DNA of 64,000 nucleotides from Hyphomicrobiales bacterium (GTDB lineage: Bacteria > Pseudomonadota > Alphaproteobacteria > Rhizobiales > Rhizobiaceae). The notes beneath the pieces are model-generated. The model saw nothing but the letters and a program-made list of their open reading frames with translations, ran no database searches and was not told the DNA's origin. The number at the start of each line of letters is the position of its first letter. The stretch's first letter is position 1. The DNA is taken from positions 1 through 64,000 of the forward strand of contig JAFKJU010000033.1 in the NCBI GenBank assembly GCA_017305935.1, written 5' to 3'. The translations under genes and the position numbers were made by a program. This document shows, in pieces, positions 1-9,732 of this stretch.

Positions 1-629
1 GGGCGGATCAGCAGGCGGTTGATGGCGAAGAAGATCAAGGTTGCGGTGATCAGCGAGATCAGCACGGAAACGGCGAGCATGTTGCCGGAATAGGTCAGCA
101 TGGCGCGGCGCAGGCTGGCATCGCTCATTACCAACTCGATGGTCATGGCGCTGTCGCCGATCGGGCCGTAGACCCGAATGATGCGGTTTCCACCGAAAAC
201 CAGCGTGTCAAGCGCAGCGCATATCGAGCCCCAGCTCGTGGTTTCCGCAAGATTATACTGGCCGTCGACGGCATCGGGCATGTCGCTGGCGGCGAGCAGC
301 CGCGAGGTGCCATCCTTGCGCAGCACGATGGCGCGCGTGCCGGTGGCCACCAGCGTATCGTCCTGCAGCCCGCGCGGCAGATCGGAGACCTGCAGCCCAT
401 CGATGACGATGCCCGCCGCCGCCGCCGTGTTCAGCCGGTCCTGCAGCCAGCGCAGCCGCATGGTCGAGATCGACGGCACGAAGATCAGCACCTCGGCCAG
501 CATGACGAAGACGACAGTGAGCAGCAGCAATTTGCCCGAAAGACCGGCAAACAGACCCCGCAGGCCAGGCTTCAGCCGGCCATGACACGCAAGCGGCGCC
601 TCGGCGTTTTCCGGCATCGGCTTCTCCAT
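1..629 (-). CDS. Membrane sensor protein, N-terminal part (probable sensor histidine kinase), truncated by window edge
   Basis: An open minus-strand frame runs from an ATG at 629 off the left end of the window, giving about 209 residues. It shows a cytoplasmic N-terminus, a hydrophobic segment near residues 33-52, an extracytoplasmic stretch of roughly 120 residues, and a second hydrophobic segment at the truncated end (...SVLISLITATLIFF...). This two-helix layout around a periplasmic sensor is typical of sensor histidine kinases or chemoreceptors. The catalytic part lies outside the window, so the kinase call is inference. A second in-frame ATG at 617 has a better ribosome site (GGAGAAG just upstream) and may be the true start. 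It is oriented like the chemoreceptor beside it but separated from it by a terminator. Confidence 0.5.
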   Translation of the reverse strand, partial: MEKPMPENAEAPLACHGRLKPGLRGLFAGLSGKLLLLTVVFVMLAEVLIFVPSISTMRLRWLQDRLNTAAAAGIVIDGLQVSDLPRGLQDDTLVATGTRAIVLRKDGTSRLLAASDMPDAVDGQYNLAETTSWGSICAALDTLVFGGNRIIRVYGPIGDSAMTIELVMSDASLRRAMLTYSGNMLAVSVLISLITATLIFFAINRLLIR

Positions 630-744
630 TCGTCGCATTGCAGAAAACGGGCGATGGCAAGAACCGTCATGGAAACCGACGCCCGGCGAACGAGCCCATC
701 ATAAGCCAAGCCGCCGATATTTTCCAATGCTACCTATGGACGGC

Positions 745-774
745 AAAAGCCCGCCGCGATCCGCGACGGGCTTT
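745..774 (-). terminator. Rho-independent terminator of the chemoreceptor gene
   Basis: On the minus strand an AAAGCCCG...CGGGCTTT stem with a short loop is followed by TTTT. It lies about 27 bases after the chemoreceptor stop codon at 801 and separates that gene from the sensor gene at 1-629. Confidence 0.75.
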
Positions 775-800
775 CATATCGTTTATCGTCGGGAAAACCC

Positions 801-2801
801 TCAAAATTCTTCCCAGCTCTGCTGGGCGGCGGCGGCCGAACCGCCGCCGAAGGCGCGGGCGACATTGCCGAGCATGCGCCGCGCCGGCGAGGCGACGGCC
901 CGATGATCCCCCGCGCTCGCCACGGCGATGCGGCCATCGCCGCCGGCATCGACGCGGAAGCGGGCGACGAGGCCGACGAGGCTTTCCGCCTCCTGCGACA
1001 GCTTGTGGGTGGCGGCCGAGGTTTCCTCGACCATCGCCGCGTTCTGCTGGGTCACCTGGTCCATCTGGTTGACGGCGGTGTTGACCTCGGCAAGGCCGGT
1101 CGCCTGTTCGCGCGCCGAGGTGGCGATCGAGTGGATATGGTCGTTGATGCCATTGACCTGGCTCTCGATGCCGGACAGCGCCTCGCCGGTCGCCTGCACC
1201 AGCTTGACGCCGGTCTGAACCTCGTCGCCGGACTTGGTGATCAGGCCCTTGATGTCCTTGGCGGCGGTGGCGGAACGCTGCGCCAGTTCGCGCACTTCCT
1301 GGGCGACCACGGCAAAGCCCTTGCCGGCCTCTCCGGCGCGCGCTGCCTCGACGCCGGCGTTCAGCGCCAAGAGGTTGGTCTGGAAGGCGATCTCATCGAT
1401 GACGTTGATGATCTGGCTGATCTCGCGCGAGGCCTGCTCGATGCGGCCCATGGCGTCGATGGCGTTGCGAACCACGGTCGCCGATTGCGCGGCATTGCGC
1501 TTGGCTTCGGTCACCATCGCCGTCGCCTCCTGGGCGCGGTCGCTGGAATTGCGCACCACGGCGGTGATCTCGTCGAGCGCGGCGGAGGTCTCCTCCAGGG
1601 CGGCCGCCTGCTGCTCGGTGCGCTTCGACAGGTCGTCGCTGGCCGAGCGCACCTCGTTGGTGTTGGCGCTGATCGAGCCGGTGGTCTGGCGCACCTGGCG
1701 CATCGTGTCCTGCAGGGTGGAAAGCGTCGTGTTGACGTTGCGCTGAAGGTCGGCGAAGGCACCTTGGAATTCGCCGCGCATGGATTGCGTCAGGTCGCCT
1801 TCCGCAAGCGCGCCGACGACGCGGCGCGTCTCGCCGATCCCGGCATCCACCGATATCAGCAATTCGTTGATGTTGCGGGCGAAACGGTTGAGGTTCTCGT
1901 CCTGGTAATCCTTGTCGATGCGGCGCGAGAAATCGCCGGCCGCAGCTGCGCCCACCACCTGCGACATGCTGGCCTGGAGGTCGTCGGAACGGGCGCGCAT
2001 GGCGGTTTCCTGGGCGTTCATGCGCTGCACGGCCAGGCCGTTTTCCTTGAACACTTCCAGCGCCGTCATCATCTCGCCGATTTCGTCAGCCGGCTTCTTC
2101 GCGGGCAGGATGACATCGAAATTGCCGCGCGCCACCTCGCCGATGGCGGCGGTGACGCCGCGGATGGGCGAACTCAGGTGATGCGTGCCGATATAGGTGC
2201 CCATGCCGGCACCGGCGCCGATGCCGACGATCGTCATGCCGGCAACCAGCAGGAAGACGGTCTGGCGGAAGCCGTCCAGCGCTGCCTTCTGCTCGTCCAG
2301 CGTCGCACGGTCGGCGGCGACGATCTTGTCGATTGCCGCCTGGAAGGCCTTGCGGTTGGCGCGGTTGGCCTCGTTGTTACCTTGCTCGTTGGCCGCCGCC
2401 GGGCTGACCACCGTGCCGAGCCGCGCGGTTTCGGCGCGGAAGGTGCGGAAACTCTTGGCGCCGTCGAAGACGTCCTGCATGGCCGCGGCCTGGGCCGGCG
2501 TCAGCAGCGCCCGCCAGTCGCCCAGCACCTCATCGATCTTGTCGAGATTGGCCAGGATGCCATCGGCGAACTTCTTGGCCTCGTCGAGCGATTTCGAGGC
2601 ATAGACCCCGCGGGCCTCCATGACGACGGCGGTGACATAGCGATTGAGCCGCTCGCCCTGGAAGGCACGCTCGGAGGCGAGATTGTACTCGCCCGCACGC
2701 CGGTCGTATTCACTGATCGCCACCAATGCGGTGGCGCCGATCAGCAGGGCGGCAAGGCCCATAACAACGACCAGCAGATTGATCTTTCCCCGTATTCTCA
2801 C
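801..2801 (-). CDS. Methyl-accepting chemotaxis protein with HAMP domains and C-terminal WEEF tail
   Basis: A chemoreceptor that passes ligand signals to CheA/CheW. I chose the GTG at 2801 (666 aa) because GAGGAG sits about 9 bases upstream and the hydrophobic segment then falls at residues 8-28; the open frame continues to 2999 without plausible protein features. After TM1 come a helical periplasmic region (about 30-180), TM2 (about 180-203), a HAMP domain (205-257) and further HAMP-like repeats (about 280-360). The highly conserved signalling hairpin is around 465-515 ([20 protein letters not shown]). The protein ends in SWEEF, which fits the xWxxF pentapeptide that tethers CheR/CheB in other chemoreceptors. 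No che genes are nearby. The ligand is unknown. Confidence 0.93.
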   Translation of the reverse strand: MRIRGKINLLVVVMGLAALLIGATALVAISEYDRRAGEYNLASERAFQGERLNRYVTAVVMEARGVYASKSLDEAKKFADGILANLDKIDEVLGDWRALLTPAQAAAMQDVFDGAKSFRTFRAETARLGTVVSPAAANEQGNNEANRANRKAFQAAIDKIVAADRATLDEQKAALDGFRQTVFLLVAGMTIVGIGAGAGMGTYIGTHHLSSPIRGVTAAIGEVARGNFDVILPAKKPADEIGEMMTALEVFKENGLAVQRMNAQETAMRARSDDLQASMSQVVGAAAAGDFSRRIDKDYQDENLNRFARNINELLISVDAGIGETRRVVGALAEGDLTQSMRGEFQGAFADLQRNVNTTLSTLQDTMRQVRQTTGSISANTNEVRSASDDLSKRTEQQAAALEETSAALDEITAVVRNSSDRAQEATAMVTEAKRNAAQSATVVRNAIDAMGRIEQASREISQIINVIDEIAFQTNLLALNAGVEAARAGEAGKGFAVVAQEVRELAQRSATAAKDIKGLITKSGDEVQTGVKLVQATGEALSGIESQVNGINDHIHSIATSAREQATGLAEVNTAVNQMDQVTQQNAAMVEETSAATHKLSQEAESLVGLVARFRVDAGGDGRIAVASAGDHRAVASPARRMLGNVARAFGGGSAAAAQQSWEEF

Positions 2802-3060
2802 TTGCGCATTCTCCTCAGACGAACCGCTGGAACCAGCGCCGAACAGATAATTGTCTTCAAATTGCCATGAATTCGTTAAGTGTCGGTTGCAGCGGCATCC
2901 GCGCCGAAAGCGGGCGAAATTCTTGCGTTTCAGCAGTTTTTGTTGAATTCCCGCTGGAATGCCAGCGGCTTGCGGGATGAGCGTCGTCGCTGGCTGCAAC
3001 CGGAAAGGTTAAAGGCGGCAGCCGGCCCGGTTACTTAACATGCGGAAAACGCCGCTTCGA

Positions 3061-3089
3061 TTGACTTTGGTGCGCGTCCTCCCTATAAG
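3061..3089 (+). promoter_or_regulatory. Sigma-70 type promoter of the rpmH-rnpA-yidC operon
   Basis: TTGACT at 3061-3066 and TATAAG at 3084-3089 are separated by exactly 17 bases, a near-consensus housekeeping promoter about 118 bases before the rpmH start. The rest of the 400-base gap between the divergent chemoreceptor start (2801) and rpmH (3207) shows no gene that I can support. Confidence 0.75.
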
Positions 3090-3206
3090 GCGCGCACGTT
3101 CGGTCCTGTCGCCCTGCCTCAGGCGGGTCAAGATCGTGCGTCTTTTTCCAAACGCTCCTTGCGCAATGCAAATCCAAGAAGGGCCGCACACCGCGGTATT
3201 AAATAA

Positions 3207-3344
3207 ATGTCGAAGCGTACCTACCAACCCTCGAAGCTCGTTCGCAAGCGCCGTCACGGTTTCCGTGCGCGCATGGCCACCAAAGGCGGCCGCCTGGTTC
3301 TGTCGGCTCGCCGTCAGCGCGGCCGCAAGCGTCTGTCGGCGTAA
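3207..3344 (+). CDS. rpmH: 50S ribosomal protein L34
   Basis: A 45-residue, very basic protein starting [20 protein letters not shown] and ending RGRKRLSA, which is the L34 family signature over its whole length. It is a structural protein of the large ribosomal subunit. The start ATG at 3207 lies in an AT-rich stretch without a strong Shine-Dalgarno sequence. One extra residue (Ser2) is present compared with the usual 44-residue MKRTYQPS form. As in nearly all bacteria it is followed closely by rnpA (33 bases on) and then yidC, so protein synthesis, RNase P and membrane insertion share one transcript driven from the promoter at 3061. Confidence 0.97.
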   Translation: MSKRTYQPSKLVRKRRHGFRARMATKGGRLVLSARRQRGRKRLSA

Positions 3345-3377
3345 AGCCGGGCGCTGCCCGATGCGAGTTGCGGGCAC

Positions 3378-3839
3378 ATGACGCATGATGCACAAGACAA
3401 GACTGCCGGGCGGCTGAAAAGCCGGCCGCAGTTTCTTGCCGTTCGAAACGGCGAGAAAAGGAAGGGGAAATTCTTTCTCCTCGAAGTCCTCGACCGCGCG
3501 CGAGCGGAGCCCGGGGCAAAAGAAGACGCCCCGCGCGTCGGCTTCACCGTCACCAAGAAACAGGGCAACGCGGTCGAGCGCAACCGGATGCGACGCCGTC
3601 TGAAAGAAGCCGTGCGGCTTTCCGCCCGGTTTGCAATGCAGCCCGGACATGACTATGTGGTCGTTGCCCGGCGGGATGTGCTGACTGCGCCCTTTGCATC
3701 GCTTTCGGCCGAGCTCAACGGGCGTATCGCAAACAGGCAGAGGCATTTTCCCAAAAAGCCCCAGCCCTCGCGCGCGCAATTGCCGGAAACAGACAATAGC
3801 ACCCGGCCGTCCGACGCCGGACGACCCAGGAAGGTATGA
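3378..3839 (+). CDS. rnpA: Ribonuclease P protein component
   Basis: The protein subunit of RNase P, which helps the catalytic RNA remove 5' leaders from precursor tRNAs. The family motif is clear at residues 64-80 ([18 protein letters not shown], the RNR helix that contacts RNA). The protein is 153 aa, longer than the usual ~120, because of an N-terminal leader and a Pro/Arg-rich tail of about 35 residues. Its stop codon overlaps the first ATG of yidC (ATGA at 3836-3839), indicating translational coupling. It sits between rpmH and yidC in the standard order. Confidence 0.95.
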   Translation: MTHDAQDKTAGRLKSRPQFLAVRNGEKRKGKFFLLEVLDRARAEPGAKEDAPRVGFTVTKKQGNAVERNRMRRRLKEAVRLSARFAMQPGHDYVVVARRDVLTAPFASLSAELNGRIANRQRHFPKKPQPSRAQLPETDNSTRPSDAGRPRKV

Positions 3840-5641
3840 TGGAAAAAAATCGTAATTATTTCGTGGCGATTGCCCTTTCCGTGCTCATCGTTCTGGCCTG
3901 GCAGTTCCTGTACATGAACCCGCGCCTGGAAAAGCAGCGCCTTGCCGACGAAGCGCTGAAGGCGCAGCAGGCAACCGAGCAGGCCGCAAATCCGGCGGCC
4001 AACGGCACGACGACGCCGGCCACGACCGCGCAGGGCGCCCTGCCGGGCCAGACCCAGGCGCAGGCGACCGCCTCGCGCGAGGAAGCGCTCGCCAAGACGC
4101 CGCGCCTTGCCATCGACACCAAGTCGGTCAGCGGCTCGGTCAACCTGACCGGCGCCCGTTTCGACGACTTGAAGCTCAAGGCCTATCGCGAGACCGTCGA
4201 CCCGAACAGCCCGATCATCACGCTGCTCAACCCGGCCGACACGCATGACGGTTATTTCGCCGAAATCGGCTATATCCCGGACGCCAATGCCGGCACGCTG
4301 CCAGGCCCGACCACGGTCTGGACCGCGCCGGAAGGCGCCAAACTCACCGAAACCACGCCGGTGACGCTGACCTATACCAACGAGAAGGGCATCACCTTCG
4401 CCCGCACCATCGCCGTCGATGACCGCTACATGTTCACCGTCACCGACAAGGTGACGAATGGCGGCGCCGATGCCGTGGCGCTCTCCAGCTACGGCCGCAT
4501 CACGCGTTACAACAAGCCGACAACACCCTCCGTCTACGTGCTGCACGAAGGCTTCATCGGCGTGTTCGGCGACCAGGGGCTCAACGAGACCAAGTATTCC
4601 AAGGTCGAGGAAACCCCCGTGACCCTCGACAAGGCGACCGGCGGCTGGCTCGGCATCACCGACAAGTACTGGGCCGCCGCGATCATTCCGCCGCAGACCA
4701 CGGCCTATGACGCCCGCTTCTCGCACTTCACCGACGGCCAGCCGCGCTACCAGGCCGATTTCAAGGACGACGCCGTGTCGCTGGCAGCCGGCCAGTCGGT
4801 CGAGGTCAAGAACCTGATCTTCGCCGGCGCCAAGGAAGTGCCCGTCATCGACCGCTACGAGGCGGAATATTCCATTCCCCGCTTCGACCGCATGATCGAC
4901 TGGGGCTGGTTCTATTTCATCACCAAGCCGATGTTCAAGATGATGGATTTCTTCTATCGCTACTTCGGCAATTTCGGCGTCGCCATCCTGATCACCACCA
5001 TCGTCGTCAAGGCGCTGTTCTTCCCGCTCGCCAGCAAGCAATACGCGTCCATGGCGAACATGAAGAAGGTTCAACCGAAGATGGAGGAACTGAAGGCCAA
5101 ATTCGGCGACGACCGCATGGGCCTGCAGAAGGCGATGATGGAGCTGTACAAGCAGGAAAAGATCAATCCGGTCGCCGGCTGCTGGCCGATCCTGTTGCAG
5201 ATTCCGGTGTTCTTCGCGCTCTACAAGGTGATCTACATCACCATCGAAATGCGCCATGCGCCGTTCTTCGGCTGGATCCACGACCTCTCGGCCCCCGACC
5301 CGACGACGCTGTTCAACCTGTTCGGCCTGCTGCCCTACGACGTGCCGCACTTCCTGCATCTCGGCGTCTGGCCGCTGATCATGGGCGTCACCATGTTCCT
5401 GCAGATGCGCATGAACCCGACGCCGCCCGATCCGACGCAGGCGATGCTGTTCACCTGGATGCCGGTCATCTTCACCTTCATGCTGGCAAGCTTCCCGGCC
5501 GGCCTCGTCATCTACTGGGCCTGGAACAACACGCTGTCGATCACCCAGCAGTCGATCATCATGAAGCGCCATGGCGTCAAGATCGAGCTGTTCGACAATC
5601 TGAAGGGCGTGTTCCGGCGAAAACCGGCGCCATCGAAATAG
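3836..5641 (+). CDS. yidC: Membrane protein insertase YidC
   Basis: Inserts and folds inner-membrane proteins, alone or with SecYEG. At 601 aa it has the Gram-negative layout: an N-terminal membrane anchor (residues about 5-25), a low-complexity Ala/Thr/Gln linker, a large periplasmic P1 domain (about 75-350), and the conserved insertase domain with several membrane helices (from about 375, including [20 protein letters not shown]). Two adjacent ATG codons (3836 and 3839) follow AGGAAGG, so either can be the start. It overlaps rnpA by four bases and ends before a strong terminator. Confidence 0.97.
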   Translation: MMEKNRNYFVAIALSVLIVLAWQFLYMNPRLEKQRLADEALKAQQATEQAANPAANGTTTPATTAQGALPGQTQAQATASREEALAKTPRLAIDTKSVSGSVNLTGARFDDLKLKAYRETVDPNSPIITLLNPADTHDGYFAEIGYIPDANAGTLPGPTTVWTAPEGAKLTETTPVTLTYTNEKGITFARTIAVDDRYMFTVTDKVTNGGADAVALSSYGRITRYNKPTTPSVYVLHEGFIGVFGDQGLNETKYSKVEETPVTLDKATGGWLGITDKYWAAAIIPPQTTAYDARFSHFTDGQPRYQADFKDDAVSLAAGQSVEVKNLIFAGAKEVPVIDRYEAEYSIPRFDRMIDWGWFYFITKPMFKMMDFFYRYFGNFGVAILITTIVVKALFFPLASKQYASMANMKKVQPKMEELKAKFGDDRMGLQKAMMELYKQEKINPVAGCWPILLQIPVFFALYKVIYITIEMRHAPFFGWIHDLSAPDPTTLFNLFGLLPYDVPHFLHLGVWPLIMGVTMFLQMRMNPTPPDPTQAMLFTWMPVIFTFMLASFPAGLVIYWAWNNTLSITQQSIIMKRHGVKIELFDNLKGVFRRKPAPSK

Positions 5642-5665
5642 CCGGCGAACCCGCCGCCCGATCAA

Positions 5666-5697
5666 GAGGCCCGCAGCCCCAGGCTGCGGGCCTCTTT
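5666..5697 (+). terminator. Rho-independent terminator after yidC
   Basis: An 11-bp perfect stem (GAGGCCCGCAG/CTGCGGGCCTC) with a 7-base loop is followed by TTT, 25 bases after the yidC stop. It closes the rpmH-rnpA-yidC operon. Confidence 0.85.
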
Positions 5698-5806
5698 GCA
5701 TTTCCGATCACCTTGGTTCGCCGCTTTCGCGACACGGCCTTGTCGCCGCCGCGCGCGCCGGATAAGTCAGGCGGGCCTATCATCGACGGCAATGCGGGGG
5801 GACGAC

Positions 5807-6751
5807 ATGGGAGAGCAGGCTGTATCGGCCGTGGGTCAAGGCGGCGGCGTGCAGAACGAGCGCCTCGGCGCGCTGCTGGTCTTCGGCTCCGCCTTCTTCT
5901 GGAGCTTCGGCGGCACCATCGCCCGCTTCCTCTCGGTGCAGGACAGCTGGACCGTCGTCTTCTGGCGCTGCCTGTTCGGCGGGCTGTTTTTGCTTGCCTT
6001 CATGCTGGTGCGCGACGGGCCGCGCGGCACGGTGCGGCTGTTTCGCGATATGGGCTGGCCGGGGATTACCGTCGGCCTGTGCTTCACCATCGCCGCCAGC
6101 GCCTTCATCGTCGCGATTTCCTATACGACCATCGCCAATGTCATGCTGCTGGGGGCCGGCGTGCCGCTGTTTGCAGCGCTGATCACCTGGCTCGTCTTCC
6201 GCGAGCCGGTGTCGATGCTGACGTGGATCGCCATCGCGCTGGTGATCTGCGGCGTCGGCATCATGGTGTCCGGCTCGTTCAGCGGCAAGGTCTCGCCGGT
6301 CGGCGATGCGCTCGGCGTGCTGATCGCCTTTGCCTTTGCGCTCGCCACCGTCGTCACCCGGCGCTATCCGCATGTGCGCATGACGCCGGCCACCTGTTTC
6401 GGCTGCTTCGTTGCCAGTGCCTTTGCCGCGATGCAGGCCGGCTCGCTCACCGTTTCGGCCGGCGACATGGGGCTGCTCGTCGTGTTTGGGGCCTTCAATC
6501 TCGGCCTCGGCATGGCCTGCTTCGTCACCGGCGCACGTCTCATCCCCTCGGCGCTCGCCACCCTGCTCAGCATGGCCGAAACCATGCTGGCGCCGGTCTG
6601 GGTCGGGCTGGTGCATGGCGAGGTGCCTGCGACGCGCACGATCTTCGGCGGTGTCATCATCCTCGCCGCGCTCATCGGTTATCTCACGGCCGAATTCCTG
6701 CGCCAGAGGCGGCTGAACACCACCGGCCGCGCCATGCCGCCCATCGCATGA
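5807..6751 (+). CDS. EamA/DMT family transporter
   Basis: A ten-helix membrane protein of the drug/metabolite transporter superfamily with two EamA repeats. The first repeat begins at LVFGSAFFWSFGGTIARFL and the second around ALGVLIAFAFALATVVTRRY. I chose the ATG at 5807 (314 aa), which follows a G-rich ribosome site; the open frame extends upstream through the yidC terminator, and an ATG at 5792 is an alternative. Such proteins export amino acids, metabolites or drugs, but the substrate cannot be read from the sequence. It lies on the plus strand after the yidC terminator and 72 bases before engB. Confidence 0.85.
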   Translation: MGEQAVSAVGQGGGVQNERLGALLVFGSAFFWSFGGTIARFLSVQDSWTVVFWRCLFGGLFLLAFMLVRDGPRGTVRLFRDMGWPGITVGLCFTIAASAFIVAISYTTIANVMLLGAGVPLFAALITWLVFREPVSMLTWIAIALVICGVGIMVSGSFSGKVSPVGDALGVLIAFAFALATVVTRRYPHVRMTPATCFGCFVASAFAAMQAGSLTVSAGDMGLLVVFGAFNLGLGMACFVTGARLIPSALATLLSMAETMLAPVWVGLVHGEVPATRTIFGGVIILAALIGYLTAEFLRQRRLNTTGRAMPPIA

Positions 6752-6823
6752 ACAGCATGCTTGCTTGACTTTGCGGCCCAAAAACGGGAAGCCATGCGCT
6801 TGAAACCCTGACAGGACGAGACG

Positions 6824-7483
6824 ATGGCCGAAAAGACCCCGATGAGCGACAAGCCGATCTTCCAACGGCCGTGGATCTTCATTCGCGGCGTGCCGTCGAT
6901 GAAATTCCTGCCGCCCGAGGGTCCGCTGGAAGTCGCCTTCGCCGGCCGCTCCAATGTCGGCAAGTCGTCGCTGATCAACGGGCTGGTCAGCCAGAAGGGG
7001 CTGGCGCGCACCTCGAACACGCCCGGTCGCACGCAGGAACTCAATTATTTCGTGCCGGACGGCTATTCCGGCGAGGGCGACGACCTGCCGCCGATGGCAC
7101 TGGTCGACATGCCCGGCTACGGCTATGCGCAGGCGCCCAAGGCGCAGGTGGATGCCTGGACCAAGCTCGTCTTCGACTATCTGCGCGGCCGCTCGACGCT
7201 GAAACGCGTCTATGTGCTGATCGATTCCCGCCACGGTATCAAGAAGAACGACGAGGACGTGCTGACCCTGCTCGACAAGGCCGCCGTCTCCTACCACATC
7301 ATCCTGACCAAGACCGACAAGATCGGCAAGGCCGCCGTGCCGCAACTGATCGAAGCGACGCTGGAGAAAATCCGCAAGCGCCCCGCCGCCTATCCCTCGG
7401 TGCTGGCGACCTCATCGGAAAAGAACATCGGCATGGACGAATTGCGCCAGACGATCGCCGAGACCGTCGGCCTCCCGGGCTGA
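6824..7483 (+). CDS. engB: Ribosome biogenesis GTP-binding protein EngB/YihA
   Basis: A small TrmE-Era-type GTPase needed for late assembly of the large ribosomal subunit. At 219 aa it has the P-loop GRSNVGKSS at 41-49, a switch I region with TPGRTQ at 66-71, G3 DMPGYGYA at 95-102 and G4 TKTD at 162-165. It lies downstream of yidC, as is common in rhizobia and other bacteria, and converges with the anti-sigma-like gene only five bases away, with no recognisable terminator between them. Confidence 0.95.
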   Translation: MAEKTPMSDKPIFQRPWIFIRGVPSMKFLPPEGPLEVAFAGRSNVGKSSLINGLVSQKGLARTSNTPGRTQELNYFVPDGYSGEGDDLPPMALVDMPGYGYAQAPKAQVDAWTKLVFDYLRGRSTLKRVYVLIDSRHGIKKNDEDVLTLLDKAAVSYHIILTKTDKIGKAAVPQLIEATLEKIRKRPAAYPSVLATSSEKNIGMDELRQTIAETVGLPG

Positions 7484-7487
7484 ACGG

Positions 7488-7862
7488 TCAGGGTTTCAGC
7501 GCATCCACCGCCACCATGGCCAGCATGCCGATCCAGGCGATGGCCGTCAGCATCCGCCAGAAGGCGAGCGATTGCCACAGGCCACGGCGCGGGCGCTGCT
7601 TGACCGGCATCTCCGCCGCCTTCAACGGCGCCGGCGGCGCGCGGGTGACGAAACGTACCGGCGGGCGGGAGACGGTCACGCCGTCATCGACCGTCAGCAG
7701 GTTGTCCTGCCAGCGACGGACGATGGTGGCGAAGGCGAGATCGCGCGTCAGCCGCTCCTCCACCAGCCGACGGTCATTGCTCGAGAGGACGCCGAGGACA
7801 TACTCGCCGGCGAGCACTTCGTCGCGGGAACGGTTTCCCTTGCTCCTGTCGGGCGATGTCAT
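7488..7862 (-). CDS. Small anti-sigma-factor-like membrane protein
   Basis: A 124-aa protein whose first ~55 residues (DEVLAGEYVLGVLSSNDRR...ATIVRRWQDNL) resemble the N-terminal sigma-binding domain of RskA-type anti-sigma factors. A basic Pro-rich linker follows, then one membrane helix near residues 103-120 (AIAWIGMLAMVAVDAL). It lacks the large extracytoplasmic domain usual for that family (about 230-250 aa), and no sigma-factor gene is adjacent. It is transcribed away from argB. The anti-sigma role is an inference from the N-terminal pattern only; a membrane protein of unknown function is the alternative. Confidence 0.6.
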   Translation of the reverse strand: MTSPDRSKGNRSRDEVLAGEYVLGVLSSNDRRLVEERLTRDLAFATIVRRWQDNLLTVDDGVTVSRPPVRFVTRAPPAPLKAAEMPVKQRPRRGLWQSLAFWRMLTAIAWIGMLAMVAVDALKP

Positions 7863-8052
7863 CGGTTCCGGAGGTCTCCTGGCGCGGGCGGGCGGCGACG
7901 CAGCCGCATTCTGGCAGAATCCAACTCTTGGCCTCCCCTGTCAATGCAAAGCTCCGTGCAAGACGTGGGATCGGGCCGCAAAGATTCGCCACAATTATTC
8001 CCTCTGTCGCAATCTTGCGATACAAGGCCGCGATCAATCGACGGGGTAATTC

Positions 8053-8940
8053 ATGACCGGTTCCGACAGCGAAAAGCAGGCGCAGCTTCTCACCCAGGCG
8101 CTGCCCTTCATGCAGCGCTACGAAAACAAGACCATCGTGGTGAAATACGGCGGCCACGCCATGGGCGATTCCGAACTCGGCAGGGCGTTTGCCGCCGATA
8201 TCGCGCTGCTGAAACAGTCGGGCGTCAACCCGATCGTCGTGCACGGCGGCGGCCCGCAGATCGGCGCCATGCTGACCAAGATGGGCATCGAATCGAAATT
8301 CGAAGGCGGGTTGCGCGTTACCGACCAGAAGACGGTGGAAATCGTCGAAATGGTGCTGGCCGGCTCGATCAACAAGGAAATCGTCGCGCTGATCAACCAG
8401 ACCGGCGAATGGGCCATCGGCCTGTGCGGCAAGGACGGCAACATGGTCTTCGCCCAGAAGGCGCACAAGACCATGATCGACCCCGAGTCCAACATCGAGA
8501 AGGTGCTGGATCTCGGCTTCGTCGGCGAAGTCGTCGAGGTCGACCGCACCCTGCTCGACCTGCTTGCCAAGTCGGAGATGATCCCGGTCATCGCTCCGGT
8601 GGCGCCCGGTCGCGACGGCGCCACCTACAACATCAATGCCGACACGTTTGCCGGCGCCATCGCCGGGGCGCTGAACGCCACCCGCCTCCTGTTCCTTACC
8701 GACGTTCCCGGCGTTCTCGACAGGAACAAGGAACTGATCAAGGAACTCTCGGTCGCCGAGGCCAAGTCGCTGATCCGCGACGGCACGATTTCCGGCGGGA
8801 TGATCCCCAAGGTCGAGACCTGTATCGAGGCGATCGAGGCCGGCGTGCAGGGCGTCGTCATCCTCAACGGCAAGACCGCCCATTCGGTCCTGCTCGAATT
8901 GTTCACCGAACACGGCGCCGGCACGCTGATCGTGCCGTGA
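8053..8940 (+). CDS. argB: Acetylglutamate kinase
   Basis: Phosphorylates N-acetyl-L-glutamate with ATP, the second step of arginine (ornithine) synthesis. The 295-aa amino-acid-kinase fold shows the nucleotide-binding KYGGHAMGD at 31-39, the substrate/phosphate loop HGGGPQIG at 64-71, and the C-terminal [10 protein letters not shown] segment. The length matches the longer, arginine-inhibitable form found in alphaproteobacteria. The start ATG at 8053 follows GGGGTAATTC. Other arg genes are not in the window. The 190 bases between it and the divergent anti-sigma-like gene must hold both promoters, but I see no near-consensus one. Confidence 0.97.
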   Translation: MTGSDSEKQAQLLTQALPFMQRYENKTIVVKYGGHAMGDSELGRAFAADIALLKQSGVNPIVVHGGGPQIGAMLTKMGIESKFEGGLRVTDQKTVEIVEMVLAGSINKEIVALINQTGEWAIGLCGKDGNMVFAQKAHKTMIDPESNIEKVLDLGFVGEVVEVDRTLLDLLAKSEMIPVIAPVAPGRDGATYNINADTFAGAIAGALNATRLLFLTDVPGVLDRNKELIKELSVAEAKSLIRDGTISGGMIPKVETCIEAIEAGVQGVVILNGKTAHSVLLELFTEHGAGTLIVP

Positions 8941-8949
8941 TACTGGGCC

Positions 8950-9732
8950 TCAGGCCGAGGCGTAGGCGCTTCCGGCCTGACCCTTCAGCCAGTCGATCAT
9001 CGCCCGATAGGGGAATGGCCCGTAGCTGATGCGGCCAACGCCGGCCTTGGCGAAGGTGGCAACATCCGGCGCGCCCGGCTTCAGCAGGATGTTGACCGGC
9101 AGGCTCGACGCCGCCGTCACCTTTACGACCAGCGCGGGATCGAGCAGCAGCGGCACGAAGAAGCCGCTGGCGCCCGCCGCCGCATAGGCCGCGCCACGCG
9201 CAATCGCCTCGTCGACCAGGCCGGCATGTTTGGCCGCATCCGGCTCCTTGAGGAACAGATCGGTGCGGGCATTGATGAACAGATCGACACCGCGCGCCGC
9301 CGCCATCGCCCGGATGGCGCGGATGCGGGCGGCCTGCGCCTCGACATCATGCAGGCCGGAGCCGCCGATCACCTGATCCTCGAAATTGATGCCCACCGCG
9401 CCGGCTTCGATCAGCCGGGCGACATTGGTCGCGGCCTGTTCCGGCTCCGCCGAATAGGCGCCTTCGAAATCGACAGAAACCGGCAGGTCGGTGGCGGCAG
9501 CAATCTGCCGCACCGTGGTCACCAGTTGCTCCAGCGGGATCGCCTCGCCGTCCGGATAGCCTTGGGCGGCGGCGACCGACCAGCTTCCCGTGGCCAGAGC
9601 CTTCGCGCCACTTTCGGCAACGGCCTTGGCCGAGCCCGCATCCCAGATATTGTAGAGCACCACCGGATCGCCCTTGCGATGCAGCGCCGCGAATGCCTTC
9701 GCCTTGTCTTTCGAGGTATCCGTCATGGTCAC
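8950..9732 (-). CDS. Isocitrate lyase/PEP mutase superfamily protein
   Basis: A 260-aa TIM-barrel enzyme of the ICL/PEPM superfamily, shown by YNIWDAGSA near residue 27, VDFEGAYS (Mg-binding Asp/Glu, 87-94), NFEDQ at 116-120 and INARTD around residue 153. The Cys-containing KKCGH loop of true isocitrate lyase is missing, so it is more likely a C-C or P-C lyase or oxaloacetate-hydrolase-like enzyme of unknown substrate. Its GTG start at 9732 overlaps the stop codon of the methyltransferase gene upstream (GTGA); an in-frame ATG at 9726 is also possible. The two genes are therefore probably co-translated. It converges with argB nine bases away. Confidence 0.85.
   Translation of the reverse strand: MTMTDTSKDKAKAFAALHRKGDPVVLYNIWDAGSAKAVAESGAKALATGSWSVAAAQGYPDGEAIPLEQLVTTVRQIAAATDLPVSVDFEGAYSAEPEQAATNVARLIEAGAVGINFEDQVIGGSGLHDVEAQAARIRAIRAMAAARGVDLFINARTDLFLKEPDAAKHAGLVDEAIARGAAYAAAGASGFFVPLLLDPALVVKVTAASSLPVNILLKPGAPDVATFAKAGVGRISYGPFPYRAMIDWLKGQAGSAYASA

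Noticed and set aside
903-2870. 655-aa open frame on the plus strand across the first chemoreceptor
   Set aside because: Antisense shadow caused by high GC; composition rich in Arg, Gly, His and Asp without any domain pattern, while the minus strand encodes a clear chemoreceptor.
3653-5701. 682-aa minus-strand frame across yidC
   Set aside because: Shadow of yidC; no recognisable motif and low-complexity Asp/His/Arg composition.
5713-6768. 351-aa plus-strand frame overlapping the DMT transporter
   Set aside because: Out-of-frame shadow made of Arg/His/Ala runs; the in-register frame gives a proper ten-helix protein.
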